The notes: a model not told the origin generated them from the letters alone. Shown: positions 36,306-46,045, counted from the stretch's first letter. The stretch: DNA of 64,000 nucleotides from Aquimarina spinulae (GCF_943373825.1 NZ_CALSBP010000002.1:3585501-3649500), one strand, 5' to 3'. Numbers and translations: made by a program.

Positions 36306-36983
36306 TTAGAAAGCACAAAAACATGGTATTCTACCCCAGGTATACGATATTGTTATACCTGTAAATACATACCAGTCATTGTTATTTAAATTACCAAATC
36401 CTGTTCCATACCTATCATCAGGATTACTGCCGTCAAGGTTATCAGTAAATGTGTATCTGGCACCTATTTCTGCACCAAACACAAAATTTCTGCCTAATGT
36501 TTTTTTAATCCCTAAAACCATAGGGATTGCGAAACTCCATTTATCTGCATATGCGTCGATTTGATTATTCGCATCAACAGCTAATGCACCATAATTAAAT
36601 GTAGTAATTCCTGTATATAGATAAGGGGTGAATTGGGATTCTCCGTCGTAAAGATACCAATCCCAGAAATTAAATTCCATTCCTAGCGATATTTCTTTTA
36701 CAGAATTGCTAAAACTTAGTCCTCTTTGTTTTCTTCTATCATCTCCTTTATCGTCATTAGCATTGAGTTTGGCATATAGAAATGAAGCTCTAAAAGCATG
36801 TCGTTTACTTCGATTCCATTTTCCGATAGCTCCAAAAGCGACATTATTAGGTGAAATGTAGTATGTAGATCCTACATCTCCTATATAGTTAGCTCCTCCA
36901 GCCATCAAACCTACTTCGTAAGTTTGTGATGCGATTGGTTGTACAAAAAATACAACAATTATAAGTGATGCTAAGTATCTCAT
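36306..36983 (-). CDS. PorG-like (DUF6089) outer-membrane protein of the type IX system
   Basis: A 225-residue protein with a signal peptide (MRYLASLIIVVFFVQPIASQ), small beta-barrel pattern and the start YEVGLMAGGANYIGDVG. Members next to uppS-bamA correspond to PorG, an outer-membrane part of the type IX secretion core that associates with the PorK/N ring. The C-terminus CFCAF is peculiar, with two cysteines. It is the first gene of the porG-uppS-bamA-ompH-ompH operon; a promoter at 37001-37030 precedes it. Confidence 0.87.
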   Translation of the reverse strand: MRYLASLIIVVFFVQPIASQTYEVGLMAGGANYIGDVGSTYYISPNNVAFGAIGKWNRSKRHAFRASFLYAKLNANDDKGDDRRKQRGLSFSNSVKEISLGMEFNFWDWYLYDGESQFTPYLYTGITTFNYGALAVDANNQIDAYADKWSFAIPMVLGIKKTLGRNFVFGAEIGARYTFTDNLDGSNPDDRYGTGFGNLNNNDWYVFTGITISYTWGRIPCFCAF

Positions 36984-37000
36984 AGATTTTCAAAAGTTTG

Positions 37001-37030
37001 CAAATATAACAATTAACTTTAGTACACAAG
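37001..37030 (-). promoter_or_regulatory. Promoter for the porG-uppS-bamA-ompH operon
   Basis: On the minus strand a -7 box TATATTTG (complement of 37001-37008) is preceded by TTG (complement of 37027-37029) with 18 bp between, the Bacteroidota pattern. It is 18 bp from the porG start. Confidence 0.5.
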
Positions 37031-37082
37031 AATTTGAGTAAAATAGTATGAATAAAAAACACTTTTTAGTACATTTTATTGT

Positions 37083-37967
37083 TCAATTGCGTTTATCTTC
37101 CCCCCAAAGCATCTTTTTACGCAATGTTTTTAGAAAGCTTTCATCTTGCAGAACTACCATATTAATTTTGAATGGAGCTTTTTTAATAACTACTGTAGCT
37201 TCATTTGGTAGTGTGTGTATTCTTGAGTCTAAAGAAATTAAGTAGGTATCTTCTCTTCCTGTAACCTGTAATTTGATTTCTTGATTATCGGGTATAACAA
37301 GGGGTCTTACATTAAGATTATGTGGAGCAATAGGAGTTAATACCATACTTTCTGCATCAGGCATCATTACCGGGCCACCACAACTTAATGAGTATCCTGT
37401 AGAACCGGTAGGAGTAGAAACAATTAAACCATCTGCCCAATATGAAGTAAGAAATTCATTGTTAAGAGTGGTATGTACAGTAATCATAGAAGTTGTATTT
37501 CTTCGACTTACTGCGATTTCATTCATTGCAAAGTTTAATACGCCAAACTCTTCTGTTGCAGGTAAAGTTTCTACCGTTACGAGGCTTCTTGAAGAAATAT
37601 AAAACTTTTTGTCAAGGATGAGTGCTATAGTATCTTTAATTTCTTCTTTTTGAATGGTAGCCAAAAAACCTAATCTTCCGGTGTTGATCCCTGCAATTGG
37701 GATTCCTAAATCTCGAACATAGGTGATCGTTTTGAGAATAGTGCCGTCTCCTCCAATACTAAAAAAAAGATCATACGATGTATCCAGTTCTTCAAAAGTG
37801 CTAAAATGAGAATATGTTTTATCTATTTCATCATGAAGATTTATCAATTCAAGAAAATTTTTCTCAATTACAACTTCTACACCGTTTTTGTCAAGAGTTT
37901 CTAATAACTGTTGAATGTAGATTCCCGAGTTTTTATGATAGAACTGCCCGTATATACCGATCTTCAT
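37083..37967 (-). CDS. nadK: NAD kinase
   Basis: A 294-residue cytoplasmic enzyme. LFFSIGGDGTILKTI carries the conserved GGDG motif. STPTGSTGYSLSCGGPVMMP is the second signature of the family. It phosphorylates NAD to NADP. It lies 41 bp downstream of the CBS-domain gene, on the same strand, likely co-transcribed. Length is as expected. Confidence 0.95.
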   Translation of the reverse strand: MKIGIYGQFYHKNSGIYIQQLLETLDKNGVEVVIEKNFLELINLHDEIDKTYSHFSTFEELDTSYDLFFSIGGDGTILKTITYVRDLGIPIAGINTGRLGFLATIQKEEIKDTIALILDKKFYISSRSLVTVETLPATEEFGVLNFAMNEIAVSRRNTTSMITVHTTLNNEFLTSYWADGLIVSTPTGSTGYSLSCGGPVMMPDAESMVLTPIAPHNLNVRPLVIPDNQEIKLQVTGREDTYLISLDSRIHTLPNEATVVIKKAPFKINMVVLQDESFLKTLRKKMLWGEDKRN

Positions 37968-38008
37968 TATAATTGGATTTGTGTTAGTATTAGATTAGGT
38001 AACCTGTT

Positions 38009-38665
38009 CTATATATTAAGGTATTTTGCTAAATATTGGGATCTTTCTTTAAGATTTGACAAAAATGTATCTTCTTGATGCTTTGAAACAATATTATAGC
38101 TGTATCTTCTAAATGTTTGTACGATATTATTAATGTCGGTATCGCTAATCTTTAGTGTTATCTGGGCGACATCATTTTTCATATTCGATATAAATAAACC
38201 CAATACTTTGGCATTATTTGATTCTACAATTTGCGAAATTTCACTAAAAGAATAATCCAGAACTCCTTTTTCTACTATTAAAATATTACCAGGCTCACTA
38301 AGAAACGGGGTTTCGTTAAAAAGGTTCATAATATCACCAAGTTCAAAAAAGCCTAAATAACTGTTGTTGTCATCTAATACTGGCATAATGTTAGAATTGC
38401 TCTGTGCGAAAGATTCTAGAATATCTAACCAGTTATCACCTTCTCTTACATAAAACCCTTCAAGGGCATATTGATAAGCATCCAAAGTTTTATCGGTTTC
38501 AAAACATCGGATATCTGCTTCAGAAATGCACCCTAAATATATATTCTGTTTTATAACAGGGAAATGGGTATAGGTAAGTTCATTAAATAGCAGTTGCGCC
38601 TCTGTTACTTTGACAGCTACGTCAAGAGGTTCTATTTCATTAACTATGTACAAATTCGTCTTCAT
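38009..38665 (-). CDS. CBS domain-containing protein
   Basis: A 218-residue protein with two CBS motifs in the first 135 residues (LFNELTYTHFPVIKQNIYLG and SNIMPVLDDNNSYLGFFELG) and a small ACT-like C-terminal part (about 145-205). CBS pairs bind adenosyl nucleotides and act as regulators. It precedes NAD kinase, a common association in Bacteroidota, so a role in sensing adenine nucleotides or NAD is plausible but unproven. Confidence 0.85.
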   Translation of the reverse strand: MKTNLYIVNEIEPLDVAVKVTEAQLLFNELTYTHFPVIKQNIYLGCISEADIRCFETDKTLDAYQYALEGFYVREGDNWLDILESFAQSNSNIMPVLDDNNSYLGFFELGDIMNLFNETPFLSEPGNILIVEKGVLDYSFSEISQIVESNNAKVLGLFISNMKNDVAQITLKISDTDINNIVQTFRRYSYNIVSKHQEDTFLSNLKERSQYLAKYLNI

Positions 38666-38766
38666 AACTTTTTTGGGGCTATATTATGCAAAATAATCAA
38701 AAAATATACAATCAAGGCGTTCTCAACTTTGTATTTTTGCTTTTTTAGTAAAAGACATCAAAAACC

Positions 38767-39480
38767 ATGACAAAGTTAAGTGTTAACGTTAATAAAATTG
38801 CAACTTTACGTAATTCAAGAGGAGGGAATACTCCTAATTTAATACAGGTAGCCACCGATATTCAGCATTTTGGAGGAGAAGGAATTACAATTCATCCAAG
38901 ACCAGATGAGAGGCATATACGATATCAAGATGCATATGATCTAAAGCCAATTGTACATACAGAGTATAATATAGAGGGAAATCCTATTCCTAAGTTTGTA
39001 GAGTTGGTATTAGCTGTTAAGCCAACTCAGGTTACTTTGGTTCCTGATGCAGAGGATGCTATAACGAGTAATGCAGGTTGGAATACAAAAAAACATGAAA
39101 GTTTTTTGAAAGAAGTAATATCTGAGTTTAAGCGTAATGATATTAGAACCTCAATATTTGTAGATCCCATTTCCGAGATGATAGAAGGTGCTGTAAGTAC
39201 AGGAGCAGATAGGATTGAATTGTATACCGAAGAATTTGCTTCAGAATACGCAAAAGGAAATTTGAAAGCAATACAGCCCTATTCGGATTGTGCTCAACAA
39301 GCAATTGATCTTGGGATCGGAGTAAATGCAGGTCATGATCTCTCTTTGGATAATATTAAGTTTTTTAAAGAAAATATCCCTGGACTTCTTGAGGTTTCTA
39401 TTGGGCATGCTTTGATAAGCGAATCTATATATCTGGGATTAGAGAATGTAGTTAATATGTATTTACATCGTTTAAAGTAA
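38767..39480 (+). CDS. pdxJ: Pyridoxine 5'-phosphate synthase
   Basis: A 237-residue TIM-barrel enzyme. The N-terminal LSVNVNKIATLRNSRGG, ITIHPRPDERHIRYQD (active-site His) and the C-terminal IGHALISESIYLGLE are diagnostic. It condenses 3-amino-2-oxopropyl phosphate with deoxyxylulose 5-phosphate to form PNP, the DXP-dependent route to vitamin B6. It is divergent from the CBS-NAD kinase pair, with about 100 bp between. Confidence 0.95.
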   Translation: MTKLSVNVNKIATLRNSRGGNTPNLIQVATDIQHFGGEGITIHPRPDERHIRYQDAYDLKPIVHTEYNIEGNPIPKFVELVLAVKPTQVTLVPDAEDAITSNAGWNTKKHESFLKEVISEFKRNDIRTSIFVDPISEMIEGAVSTGADRIELYTEEFASEYAKGNLKAIQPYSDCAQQAIDLGIGVNAGHDLSLDNIKFFKENIPGLLEVSIGHALISESIYLGLENVVNMYLHRLK

Positions 39481-39490
39481 AGCTGTAGAT

Positions 39491-40258
39491 ATGAAGTTAC
39501 ATGCAAATGTTTTTGGCGAAGGGCAACCTTTTATAATCCTTCATGGGTTTTTAGGAACGGGAGATAACTGGAAGACACTTGGGAAGAAAATCTCTGAACA
39601 AGGATTTCAGGTTCATTTGATAGATCAACGAAATCATGGTAGAAGCCCTCATAGTAATGAGTTTAATTATGATATACTTGCAGATGATTTAGCGACGTAC
39701 TGCGAAGAACACCATTTGCAGAACTGTAATATTTTGGGACACTCTATGGGGGGAAAGACAGTAATGCTTTTCGCATCAAAATACCCTGATTTGATTGATC
39801 GTTTAATTGTGGCCGATATAGGACCGAAATATTATCCATTACATCACCAGGATATTTTAGACGGGTTAAGTGCTTTGGATTTTGAAATTTTAAAATCCAG
39901 AGGAGAGGTGGATCACGAGTTAAGTATGTATGTGCCTGATACAGGAGTACGAATGTTTCTTCTTAAAAATCTGTACTGGAAAGATAAGGGAGTTCTCGGG
40001 CTGCGAATGAATTTGGAAGCATTGATAAAAAATGCTCACGAAATCGGAGTAGAACTACCAGAACAATATAGTTATTCTGGATATACTCTCTTTCTAAAAG
40101 GAGAGCGATCTAATTATATTTTGGAAGAAGATGAACCCAGAATAAAAAAGCAATTCCCTAATTCTAAAATCGGGGAAATTTCAAACGCAGGTCATTGGTT
40201 ACATGCCGAAAACCCAACTAATTTTTTGGAAGAAGTGTTAGAATTCATCAAAAAATAG
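39491..40258 (+). CDS. Alpha/beta-hydrolase (YbfF-like esterase)
   Basis: A 255-residue hydrolase. The oxyanion segment LHGFLGTGDNW, the nucleophile elbow LGHSMGGK (Ser near residue 89) and the final catalytic His in AGHWLHAENP are visible. It resembles YbfF-type esterases of broad acyl specificity. It starts 10 bp after pdxJ and is probably translated from the same mRNA; no link to B6 synthesis is evident. The native substrate is unknown. Confidence 0.9.
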   Translation: MKLHANVFGEGQPFIILHGFLGTGDNWKTLGKKISEQGFQVHLIDQRNHGRSPHSNEFNYDILADDLATYCEEHHLQNCNILGHSMGGKTVMLFASKYPDLIDRLIVADIGPKYYPLHHQDILDGLSALDFEILKSRGEVDHELSMYVPDTGVRMFLLKNLYWKDKGVLGLRMNLEALIKNAHEIGVELPEQYSYSGYTLFLKGERSNYILEEDEPRIKKQFPNSKIGEISNAGHWLHAENPTNFLEEVLEFIKK

Positions 40259-40540
40259 AGAAAAAATGCTATGTATGCATAATATTTTGATGATTTCGTT
40301 GGATAATTAGTATTTTCTATTAAATTTGGAAAATCAAATTTTAATATAGAACTTATATAAACTTTTTGTTTACCTACGAATTTTACATTTTGGCCTCTAA
40401 ATTTTTGTGTCTTTCCCATAATATGGCATGGTGATGCACTCATGAAACTTTTTATTCTAGATTAACCGCCAAAATTTTTTACTTACAAACAAAAAAGTAG
40501 ACAAGTTCATTCTAAACATAACAAACAATACTAATTAATT

Positions 40541-41788
40541 ATGAGAAAACTTTTATTATTTATTCTGTTCGTCTCGGTAACCTTGGTTACGTATGCAGGC
40601 GGATATAGAGTTAGTGTGCAAGGACAAAGAGCTGTTGCAATGGGGCATACTGGAGTAGCGGTGGTGAATAGTGCAGAATTGGTATTCTTTAATCCTGCGG
40701 GTCTTGTGTACTTAGAAAATAAATTAAACGTAAGTGTTGGTGCAAGTGGTATCTTTACAAATGTAATATATCAAAACCAAGGATTAGGTACTTCTTCAGA
40801 AACTGATAGTTCTGTAGGTACTCCTCTTAATTTATATGGTTCTTATAAGGTAAATGATTGGATGTCTATTGGTTTGGGAGTATATACTCCTTTTGGTAGC
40901 GAAGTAGAATGGCCGACTGATTGGGCAGGTTCTCATTTGGTTAATAATATTGAATTAGCGGCAATCTATATACAGCCAGTAGTATCGTTTAAGATTTCTG
41001 ATTATTTTAGTATTGGTGGTGGACCTATTTATGTTACCGGTTCTGTGAATTTTAATCGTAATGCCAGTAGAACAACAACCGATTTAGAAGGTAACCGTTC
41101 TAATATTACGGTCGACGATTCTGGAGTTACCAATTGGGGATGGAGTATAGGTGCAATGTTTAATCCTACCGAAGATTTGCATATAGGATTTAGTTATCGT
41201 AGTGAGATTATTATGGAAGTCGAAGGGGGAGAAGCTACGTTTTCGAATTTCCCAAATTCTCCTGCAGCACCCGCTAATGGAACTACAACCTTTAATGCAG
41301 AGTTGCCATTGCCAGCAGAACTTACTCTAGGGCTTTCATACGAATATGAGAAATGGGTATTTGCATTTGACTATAACAGACAATTCTGGGATGTATATGA
41401 GTCGTTGGATCTTACTTTTGGTAATGGTTCTAATTCGGTAAACCCGCGTAATTATAAGAATTCTTCGGTCTACCGACTTGGATTGCAGTATCAGGCAACC
41501 GATAAGATCACCCTAAGAGCTGGATATTACCGTGATGAAACTCCGGTGCAACCAGGCTATTTTGCTCCAGAAACTCCTCGTAATGACTCTGATGGATTTA
41601 CTGGTGGTTTAAGTTTTGCCGTAACATCTAAGTTAGCTATTGATGCTTCATTCTTTTACTTGAGATTTGAAGAGGTAGATGCTTCTTATGATTTTGGTAC
41701 AAACTCGACTGGTGGTAGAGAATCTTTTGGAGGAACATATAAATCCAGCGCATTTGCTCCTGGACTTGGTTTAACTTATAAAATGTAA
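40541..41788 (+). CDS. FadL/OmpP1/TodX family outer-membrane transporter
   Basis: A 415-residue protein with a signal peptide (MRKLLLFILFVSVTLVTYAG). The N-terminal hatch (RAVAMGHTGVAVVNSAELVFFNPAGL) contains the conserved NPA motif. Multiple beta strands follow, ending in YKSSAFAPGLGLTYKM with terminal methionine instead of the usual phenylalanine. The family imports hydrophobic compounds such as fatty acids across the outer membrane. The SGNH-hydrolase lipoprotein starts 5 bp later, so hydrolysis of a lipid ester coupled to uptake of the acid is a reasonable inference. Confidence 0.92.
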   Translation: MRKLLLFILFVSVTLVTYAGGYRVSVQGQRAVAMGHTGVAVVNSAELVFFNPAGLVYLENKLNVSVGASGIFTNVIYQNQGLGTSSETDSSVGTPLNLYGSYKVNDWMSIGLGVYTPFGSEVEWPTDWAGSHLVNNIELAAIYIQPVVSFKISDYFSIGGGPIYVTGSVNFNRNASRTTTDLEGNRSNITVDDSGVTNWGWSIGAMFNPTEDLHIGFSYRSEIIMEVEGGEATFSNFPNSPAAPANGTTTFNAELPLPAELTLGLSYEYEKWVFAFDYNRQFWDVYESLDLTFGNGSNSVNPRNYKNSSVYRLGLQYQATDKITLRAGYYRDETPVQPGYFAPETPRNDSDGFTGGLSFAVTSKLAIDASFFYLRFEEVDASYDFGTNSTGGRESFGGTYKSSAFAPGLGLTYKM

Positions 41789-41793
41789 TAAAG

Positions 41794-43392
41794 ATGATGA
41801 GGAAAAATATAAAATATTTAGCGATTCTTGCATTAGGAATAATAGCATGTGAACCAGAATTTGATAATCCGATTGATGAGGCAGGAACGTATACAAGTGG
41901 AGAAGCCGATTTTAGTAACTATGTAGCATTAGGGAACTCGCTTACAGCAGGTTTTGCTGACGGAGCATTATATATAACAGGACAAGAAAATTCATATCCT
42001 AATATACTATCTAAGCAATTTGCATTTGCGGGTGGCGGTGATTTTACACAACCATTAATGTCGGATAATGCAGGAGGAGCATTGCTAGGAGGAACTCAAA
42101 TTTTGGATAATAGATTTGTTTTAGTTTTTGATGCAGATGGTAAACCTGTTGGTCCTTCTGTATATACAGGAGCGGCACCAACTACAGAGATATCTAGTAC
42201 TTTAGCAGGGCCTTTTAATAATATGGGAGTTCCTGGTGCAAAAAGTTTTCATTTAAGTCCAACTGCAATAGGATATGGTAATGTAGCAGGAGTAGCAAGT
42301 GGTTCGGCAAATCCATATTTTGCAAGATTTGCTTCTTCTGCAACAGCAACGGTTGTAGGAGATGCTGTAGCTCAAAACCCTACGTTTTTTAGTTTATGGA
42401 TTGGAAATAATGATATACTTAGTTATGCTACTTCTGGAGGTGTAGGCGCAGATAATAATGAAGTGCCTAACACTGATCCGTCTACTTATGGTCCAAATGA
42501 TATTACAAATACTACTGTGTTTGCAGGTGTTTATAGTCAATTAATTGATGCACTTACTGCAAAAGGAGCTAAGGGAGTGTTGCTAAACTTACCAAGTGTA
42601 ACTTCTATACCATTTTTTACAACGGTTCCTTATGCGCCATTAAGTCCTTTGAATCCTGATTTCGGGCCACAAATACCAACACTTAATGCAACCTATGCAG
42701 GATTAAACCTTGCATTTGCAGGTATTGGTGTTCCAGAAAGAGCAATAGAATTTTCTACTACTGGAGCAAGTGCTGTGGTAATTAAAGATAAATCACTCGA
42801 TGATAAAACAGCACAATTGACTGCTGCTTTAACTCCTACATTTGGAGCATTAAAAGCAGCCCTTTTTGGTGCGCAATACGGTCAGGCAAGACAAGCTACA
42901 GCAGAAGATTTATTAGTGCTGACCAGTTCAAGTATTATCGGAAAACTTAACGAAGCTAGGTTTACAGAATTAGTTGGTTTAGGTTTGTCTCAGGAAGAAG
43001 CAGGTCAATTAGCGGTTAATGGCGTTAGTTTTCCTTTAGAGGATAAGTATGTGTTAATACCTACAGAACAAACGGCTATAGAAAATGCTCGTACAGGGTT
43101 TAATGCTACTATTGCAGGTCTTGCTACAGCTAAAGGATTAGCGTTTTATGACGCTGCAGCCGATTTGGCACAAGCTGCAAACGGAGGTATTCCTATTGAT
43201 GGAGGAGTGATTACATCAGAATTTGTTATAGGTGGTGGATTCTCATTAGATGGGGTGCACCCAACACCAAGAGCTCATGCTTTGATAACTAATGGAGTAT
43301 TAGATGCGATTAAAGCTACTTATGGAGCTAACCTGCCAAGAGTTAATCCTGCAGATTATGGTACAGTTACCTTAAGTAATGATGTTAATTAA
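41794..43392 (+). CDS. SGNH/GDSL-family hydrolase lipoprotein
   Basis: A 532-residue protein with a lipobox (ILALGIIAC, cysteine near residue 19). Block I is ALGNSLTAGFADG (Asn in place of the Asp of GDSL, Ser nucleophile kept), block III is LWIGNNDIL, and block V is SLDGVHPTPRAHAL with the Asp/His pair. It probably acts as an outer-membrane-anchored esterase or lipase. Coupled by a 5-bp gap to the FadL-type gene. It is longer than minimal SGNH enzymes because of insertions between blocks (for example residues 100-170 and 330-420). Confidence 0.88.
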   Translation: MMRKNIKYLAILALGIIACEPEFDNPIDEAGTYTSGEADFSNYVALGNSLTAGFADGALYITGQENSYPNILSKQFAFAGGGDFTQPLMSDNAGGALLGGTQILDNRFVLVFDADGKPVGPSVYTGAAPTTEISSTLAGPFNNMGVPGAKSFHLSPTAIGYGNVAGVASGSANPYFARFASSATATVVGDAVAQNPTFFSLWIGNNDILSYATSGGVGADNNEVPNTDPSTYGPNDITNTTVFAGVYSQLIDALTAKGAKGVLLNLPSVTSIPFFTTVPYAPLSPLNPDFGPQIPTLNATYAGLNLAFAGIGVPERAIEFSTTGASAVVIKDKSLDDKTAQLTAALTPTFGALKAALFGAQYGQARQATAEDLLVLTSSSIIGKLNEARFTELVGLGLSQEEAGQLAVNGVSFPLEDKYVLIPTEQTAIENARTGFNATIAGLATAKGLAFYDAAADLAQAANGGIPIDGGVITSEFVIGGGFSLDGVHPTPRAHALITNGVLDAIKATYGANLPRVNPADYGTVTLSNDVN

Positions 43393-43420
43393 GAAAAAAT
43401 ATACTAAACAATGTTTAGGT

Positions 43421-43456
43421 AAAAGCCTGCTGTTTTTTTCAGCAGGCTTTTTTTAT
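43421..43456 (+). terminator. Terminator after the SGNH hydrolase gene
   Basis: A perfect 12-bp stem AAAAGCCTGCTG/CAGCAGGCTTTT (43421-43432 and 43440-43451) with a T7 loop and downstream T run, 28 bp after the stop codon. Confidence 0.92.
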
Positions 43457-43484
43457 TGAATGAGATAAAGTTTATATTTGAGGT

Positions 43485-43832
43485 ATGAATTTTATACTTA
43501 AACTTATTTTAAATGCATTAGCAGTGCTTCTTCTAGCCAAGATCCTACCAGGAGTAGGAGTCGATAATTATGTTAGCGCATTAATAGTTGCGGCTGTTTT
43601 GGCAATTTTGAATACAATTGTAAAGCCTTTACTGATTATTTTAACACTGCCAGCTACAATACTTACTTTGGGATTGTTTCTTTTAGTTATTAATGCAGCA
43701 ATTATTTTATTGGCAGATTATTTTATAGCTGGTTTTAGTGTAAATGGATGGTTGTGGGCGCTGATCTTTAGTGTCTTGTTATCTGTGTTTCAATCGATAC
43801 TACATTCTATTTTGAAGAAAGACAAAAATTAA
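43485..43832 (+). CDS. Small membrane protein of the phage-holin-4_2/YvlD family
   Basis: A 115-residue protein with four closely spaced helices (about 3-20, 30-48, 55-78 and 88-107) and a basic tail. NTIVKPLLIILTLPATILTLGLFLLVINA is diagnostic for PF04020-type membrane proteins; despite the name they are chromosomal and not linked to lysis. Function is unknown. It is flanked by the terminator above and the trigger-factor promoter, so it is monocistronic. Confidence 0.9.
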   Translation: MNFILKLILNALAVLLLAKILPGVGVDNYVSALIVAAVLAILNTIVKPLLIILTLPATILTLGLFLLVINAAIILLADYFIAGFSVNGWLWALIFSVLLSVFQSILHSILKKDKN

Positions 43833-43865
43833 TGTAACGCTTACTGTTTTTCAAGGAGTTAAAAG

Positions 43866-43896
43866 TTTGTTGTGATCTAAAAAAGTATTACTTTTG
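43866..43896 (+). promoter_or_regulatory. Promoter for trigger factor
   Basis: TTTG at 43866-43869 and TACTTTTG at 43889-43896, spaced by 19 bp, match the Bacteroidota -33/-7 consensus. The start codon is 32 bp further on. Confidence 0.55.
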
Positions 43897-43927
43897 CAAG
43901 CCAATTTTTAGAGTAAACGTAGAGATA

Positions 43928-45250
43928 ATGAATATTTCAAAAGAGCAATTAGACGAATTAAATGCAGTGGTAACCGTAGATATCGCTAAAGAAGACTATA
44001 GTGATAAGGTCGAAAAAATCCTTGGTGATTATCGTAAAAATGCTAACATTCCTGGTTTTAGAAAAGGTCACGTTCCTATGGGACTTGTTAAAAAACAATA
44101 CGGAAAAGCAGTTTTGGTAGATGAAGTAAATAAACTGTTACAAGATGCATTAAATAAATACCTTACAGAAGAAAAACTTGATGTATTAGGAAACCCATTA
44201 CCAAAGGAACAGGAAAACTTTGACTGGGATACCGATGATTACTCTTTCGAATTCGAACTTGGATTAGCTCCAAAATTTGAAGTAAAACTTAATGGTAAAA
44301 AAGCGATCACTCACTACAAAATTGTAGCAAATGATGAGATGATCGATAATCAGATCAAAACCATCCAGAAACAATATGGAAAGCTTATATCTAAAGATGT
44401 TGTAGAGAAAGATGATTTGGTAGCTGGTTCTTTTGTTAATGAAGAAAAAGAAATTGACAATGCATTTACTGTTTCTTTAGATAAAATTAAAGGTAAAAAG
44501 AATCTTGATAAATTTATAGGAGCAAAAGTAGGTGATGTTATCAAGTTAAAAACAAAAGGATTGTTTGCCGATGATCACGATTTGATAAGTGCTTTAAAAA
44601 TAAATCATGATGAGGCACACGACCTTAATGTAGAAGTAACTTTTACAGTTTCAGAAATAAATACCCAGGAACTTGCAGATTTAGATCAGGAGTTATTCGA
44701 TAAACTATATGGTGCAGGTGTTATAAAGTCGGTTACCGATCTGAAAGAAAAAATAAAAGAAGATGCCGAACGTCAATTCGAGCAACAGTCAGAGCAACAA
44801 CTACTTAATGATATCACTGAAAATGTTTTAGAGAATACTAAATTTGATCTCCCTAATGAGTTTTTGAAGAAATGGATTAGAGCGACTGGTGAGAAGCCTT
44901 TGACAGAAGATGAAGCAAAGGACGAATTTGAAAAAAGCGAAAAAGGATTACGTTATCAATTGATCGAAGGTAAAATAATTAATGATAATAACCTTCAGGT
45001 AACTTTTGAAGAATTGAAAGATTTTGCAAAAGAATTGATTAAAGGTCAGATGGCTCAATTTGGGCAAAATTCTCCAGAAGATAAAGAGTTAGAGGATATT
45101 GCAGCAAGAATATTATCCAATCAAGAAGAGGTTAAAAGAATCTCTGAACAATTGATGAGTAAAAAGCTACTTAATTATTATAAAGAAAATGCAAAGCTAA
45201 AGGTAAAAGAGGTTAGCTTTGATGAATTCATAAAAGAAGTTTACAAATAA
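43928..45250 (+). CDS. tig: Trigger factor, ribosome-associated chaperone
   Basis: A 440-residue protein. The N-terminal ribosome-binding domain has the signature GFRKGHVPMGLVKKQYG (near residues 38-54). The middle region (about 150-235) takes the place of the FKBP-type PPIase domain, but is poorly conserved, as usual in Bacteroidota. The C-terminal helical arms (about 250-430) complete the chaperone. It holds nascent chains at the ribosome exit. It is followed by clpP and clpX, the widely conserved tig-clpP-clpX gene order. Confidence 0.93.
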   Translation: MNISKEQLDELNAVVTVDIAKEDYSDKVEKILGDYRKNANIPGFRKGHVPMGLVKKQYGKAVLVDEVNKLLQDALNKYLTEEKLDVLGNPLPKEQENFDWDTDDYSFEFELGLAPKFEVKLNGKKAITHYKIVANDEMIDNQIKTIQKQYGKLISKDVVEKDDLVAGSFVNEEKEIDNAFTVSLDKIKGKKNLDKFIGAKVGDVIKLKTKGLFADDHDLISALKINHDEAHDLNVEVTFTVSEINTQELADLDQELFDKLYGAGVIKSVTDLKEKIKEDAERQFEQQSEQQLLNDITENVLENTKFDLPNEFLKKWIRATGEKPLTEDEAKDEFEKSEKGLRYQLIEGKIINDNNLQVTFEELKDFAKELIKGQMAQFGQNSPEDKELEDIAARILSNQEEVKRISEQLMSKKLLNYYKENAKLKVKEVSFDEFIKEVYK

Positions 45251-45289
45251 TTAATGTTGTAATTTACTAAGGAATTATACTTATATTTA

Positions 45290-45325
45290 GGGCGTTAAAC
45301 TATCTTTAGGTTAACGCCCTTTTTA
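45290..45325 (+). terminator. Terminator after trigger factor
   Basis: A 9-bp stem GGGCGTTAA/TTAACGCCC (45290-45298 and 45311-45319) with a 12-nt loop and T5. It separates tig from clpP, so clpP may depend on readthrough or its own promoter. Confidence 0.82.
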
Positions 45326-45351
45326 TCAATAAAAATTTCAGAAAAAGAAAT

Positions 45352-46026
45352 ATGGATTACGGAAAAGAATTCGAAAAATACGCTACTAAGCATCATGGTA
45401 TTAATAGTAACTATTATAACCAGATCGTTAGTAGTATGTATCCAACCGGGATGACTCCTAATATCATAGAAGAACGTCAAATGAACATTGCTATTTTTGA
45501 TGTTTTCTCGAGGTTAATGATGGATCGTATTATATTTTTAGGAACCGGGATTAATGATCAGGTTGCTAATATTGTTCAGGCCCAATTGTTATTTCTCGAA
45601 AGTGTAGATTCTTCTAAAGATATTCAGATTTATATCAATTCTCCAGGAGGAAGTGTCTATGCAGGCCTTGGTATTTATGATACAATGCAATTTATCAAAC
45701 CAGATGTGGCTACTATATGTACAGGTATGGCTGCATCTATGGGAGCTGTATTATTATGTGCAGGACAAAAAGGAAAACGTTCTGGATTGCCTCATAGTCG
45801 CGTTATGATTCATCAGCCATTAGGAGGTGCCCAGGGACAAGCAAGTGACATAGAAATTACTGCACGTGAGATTTTGATATTAAAAGAAGAATTATATAAA
45901 ATTATTGCCAAACACTCCGGACAAACCTACGATAAAGTTTATGAGGATAGTGATAGAGATTATTGGATGAAAGCAGATAAAGCTCTAGAGTATGGGATGA
46001 TTGATGAGATTTTGACTAGAGAATGA
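45352..46026 (+). CDS. clpP: ATP-dependent Clp protease proteolytic subunit
   Basis: A 224-residue serine protease. The catalytic Ser is in [16 protein letters not shown] (near residue 127), the His in [10 protein letters not shown] (near 152), and the Asp probably in [21 protein letters not shown] and [18 protein letters not shown] are standard ClpP strands. Two stacked heptameric rings degrade substrates unfolded by ClpX, whose gene lies 95 bp downstream. Length is slightly above E. coli ClpP because of an N-terminal extension. Confidence 0.95.
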   Translation: MDYGKEFEKYATKHHGINSNYYNQIVSSMYPTGMTPNIIEERQMNIAIFDVFSRLMMDRIIFLGTGINDQVANIVQAQLLFLESVDSSKDIQIYINSPGGSVYAGLGIYDTMQFIKPDVATICTGMAASMGAVLLCAGQKGKRSGLPHSRVMIHQPLGGAQGQASDIEITAREILILKEELYKIIAKHSGQTYDKVYEDSDRDYWMKADKALEYGMIDEILTRE

Positions 46027-46045
46027 TGTGATTTTTCTTGTTAAT

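Noticed and set aside
43485..43832. Prophage remnant because of a holin-family protein
   Set aside because: The PF04020-type membrane protein is a common chromosomal gene, and no other phage gene is near.
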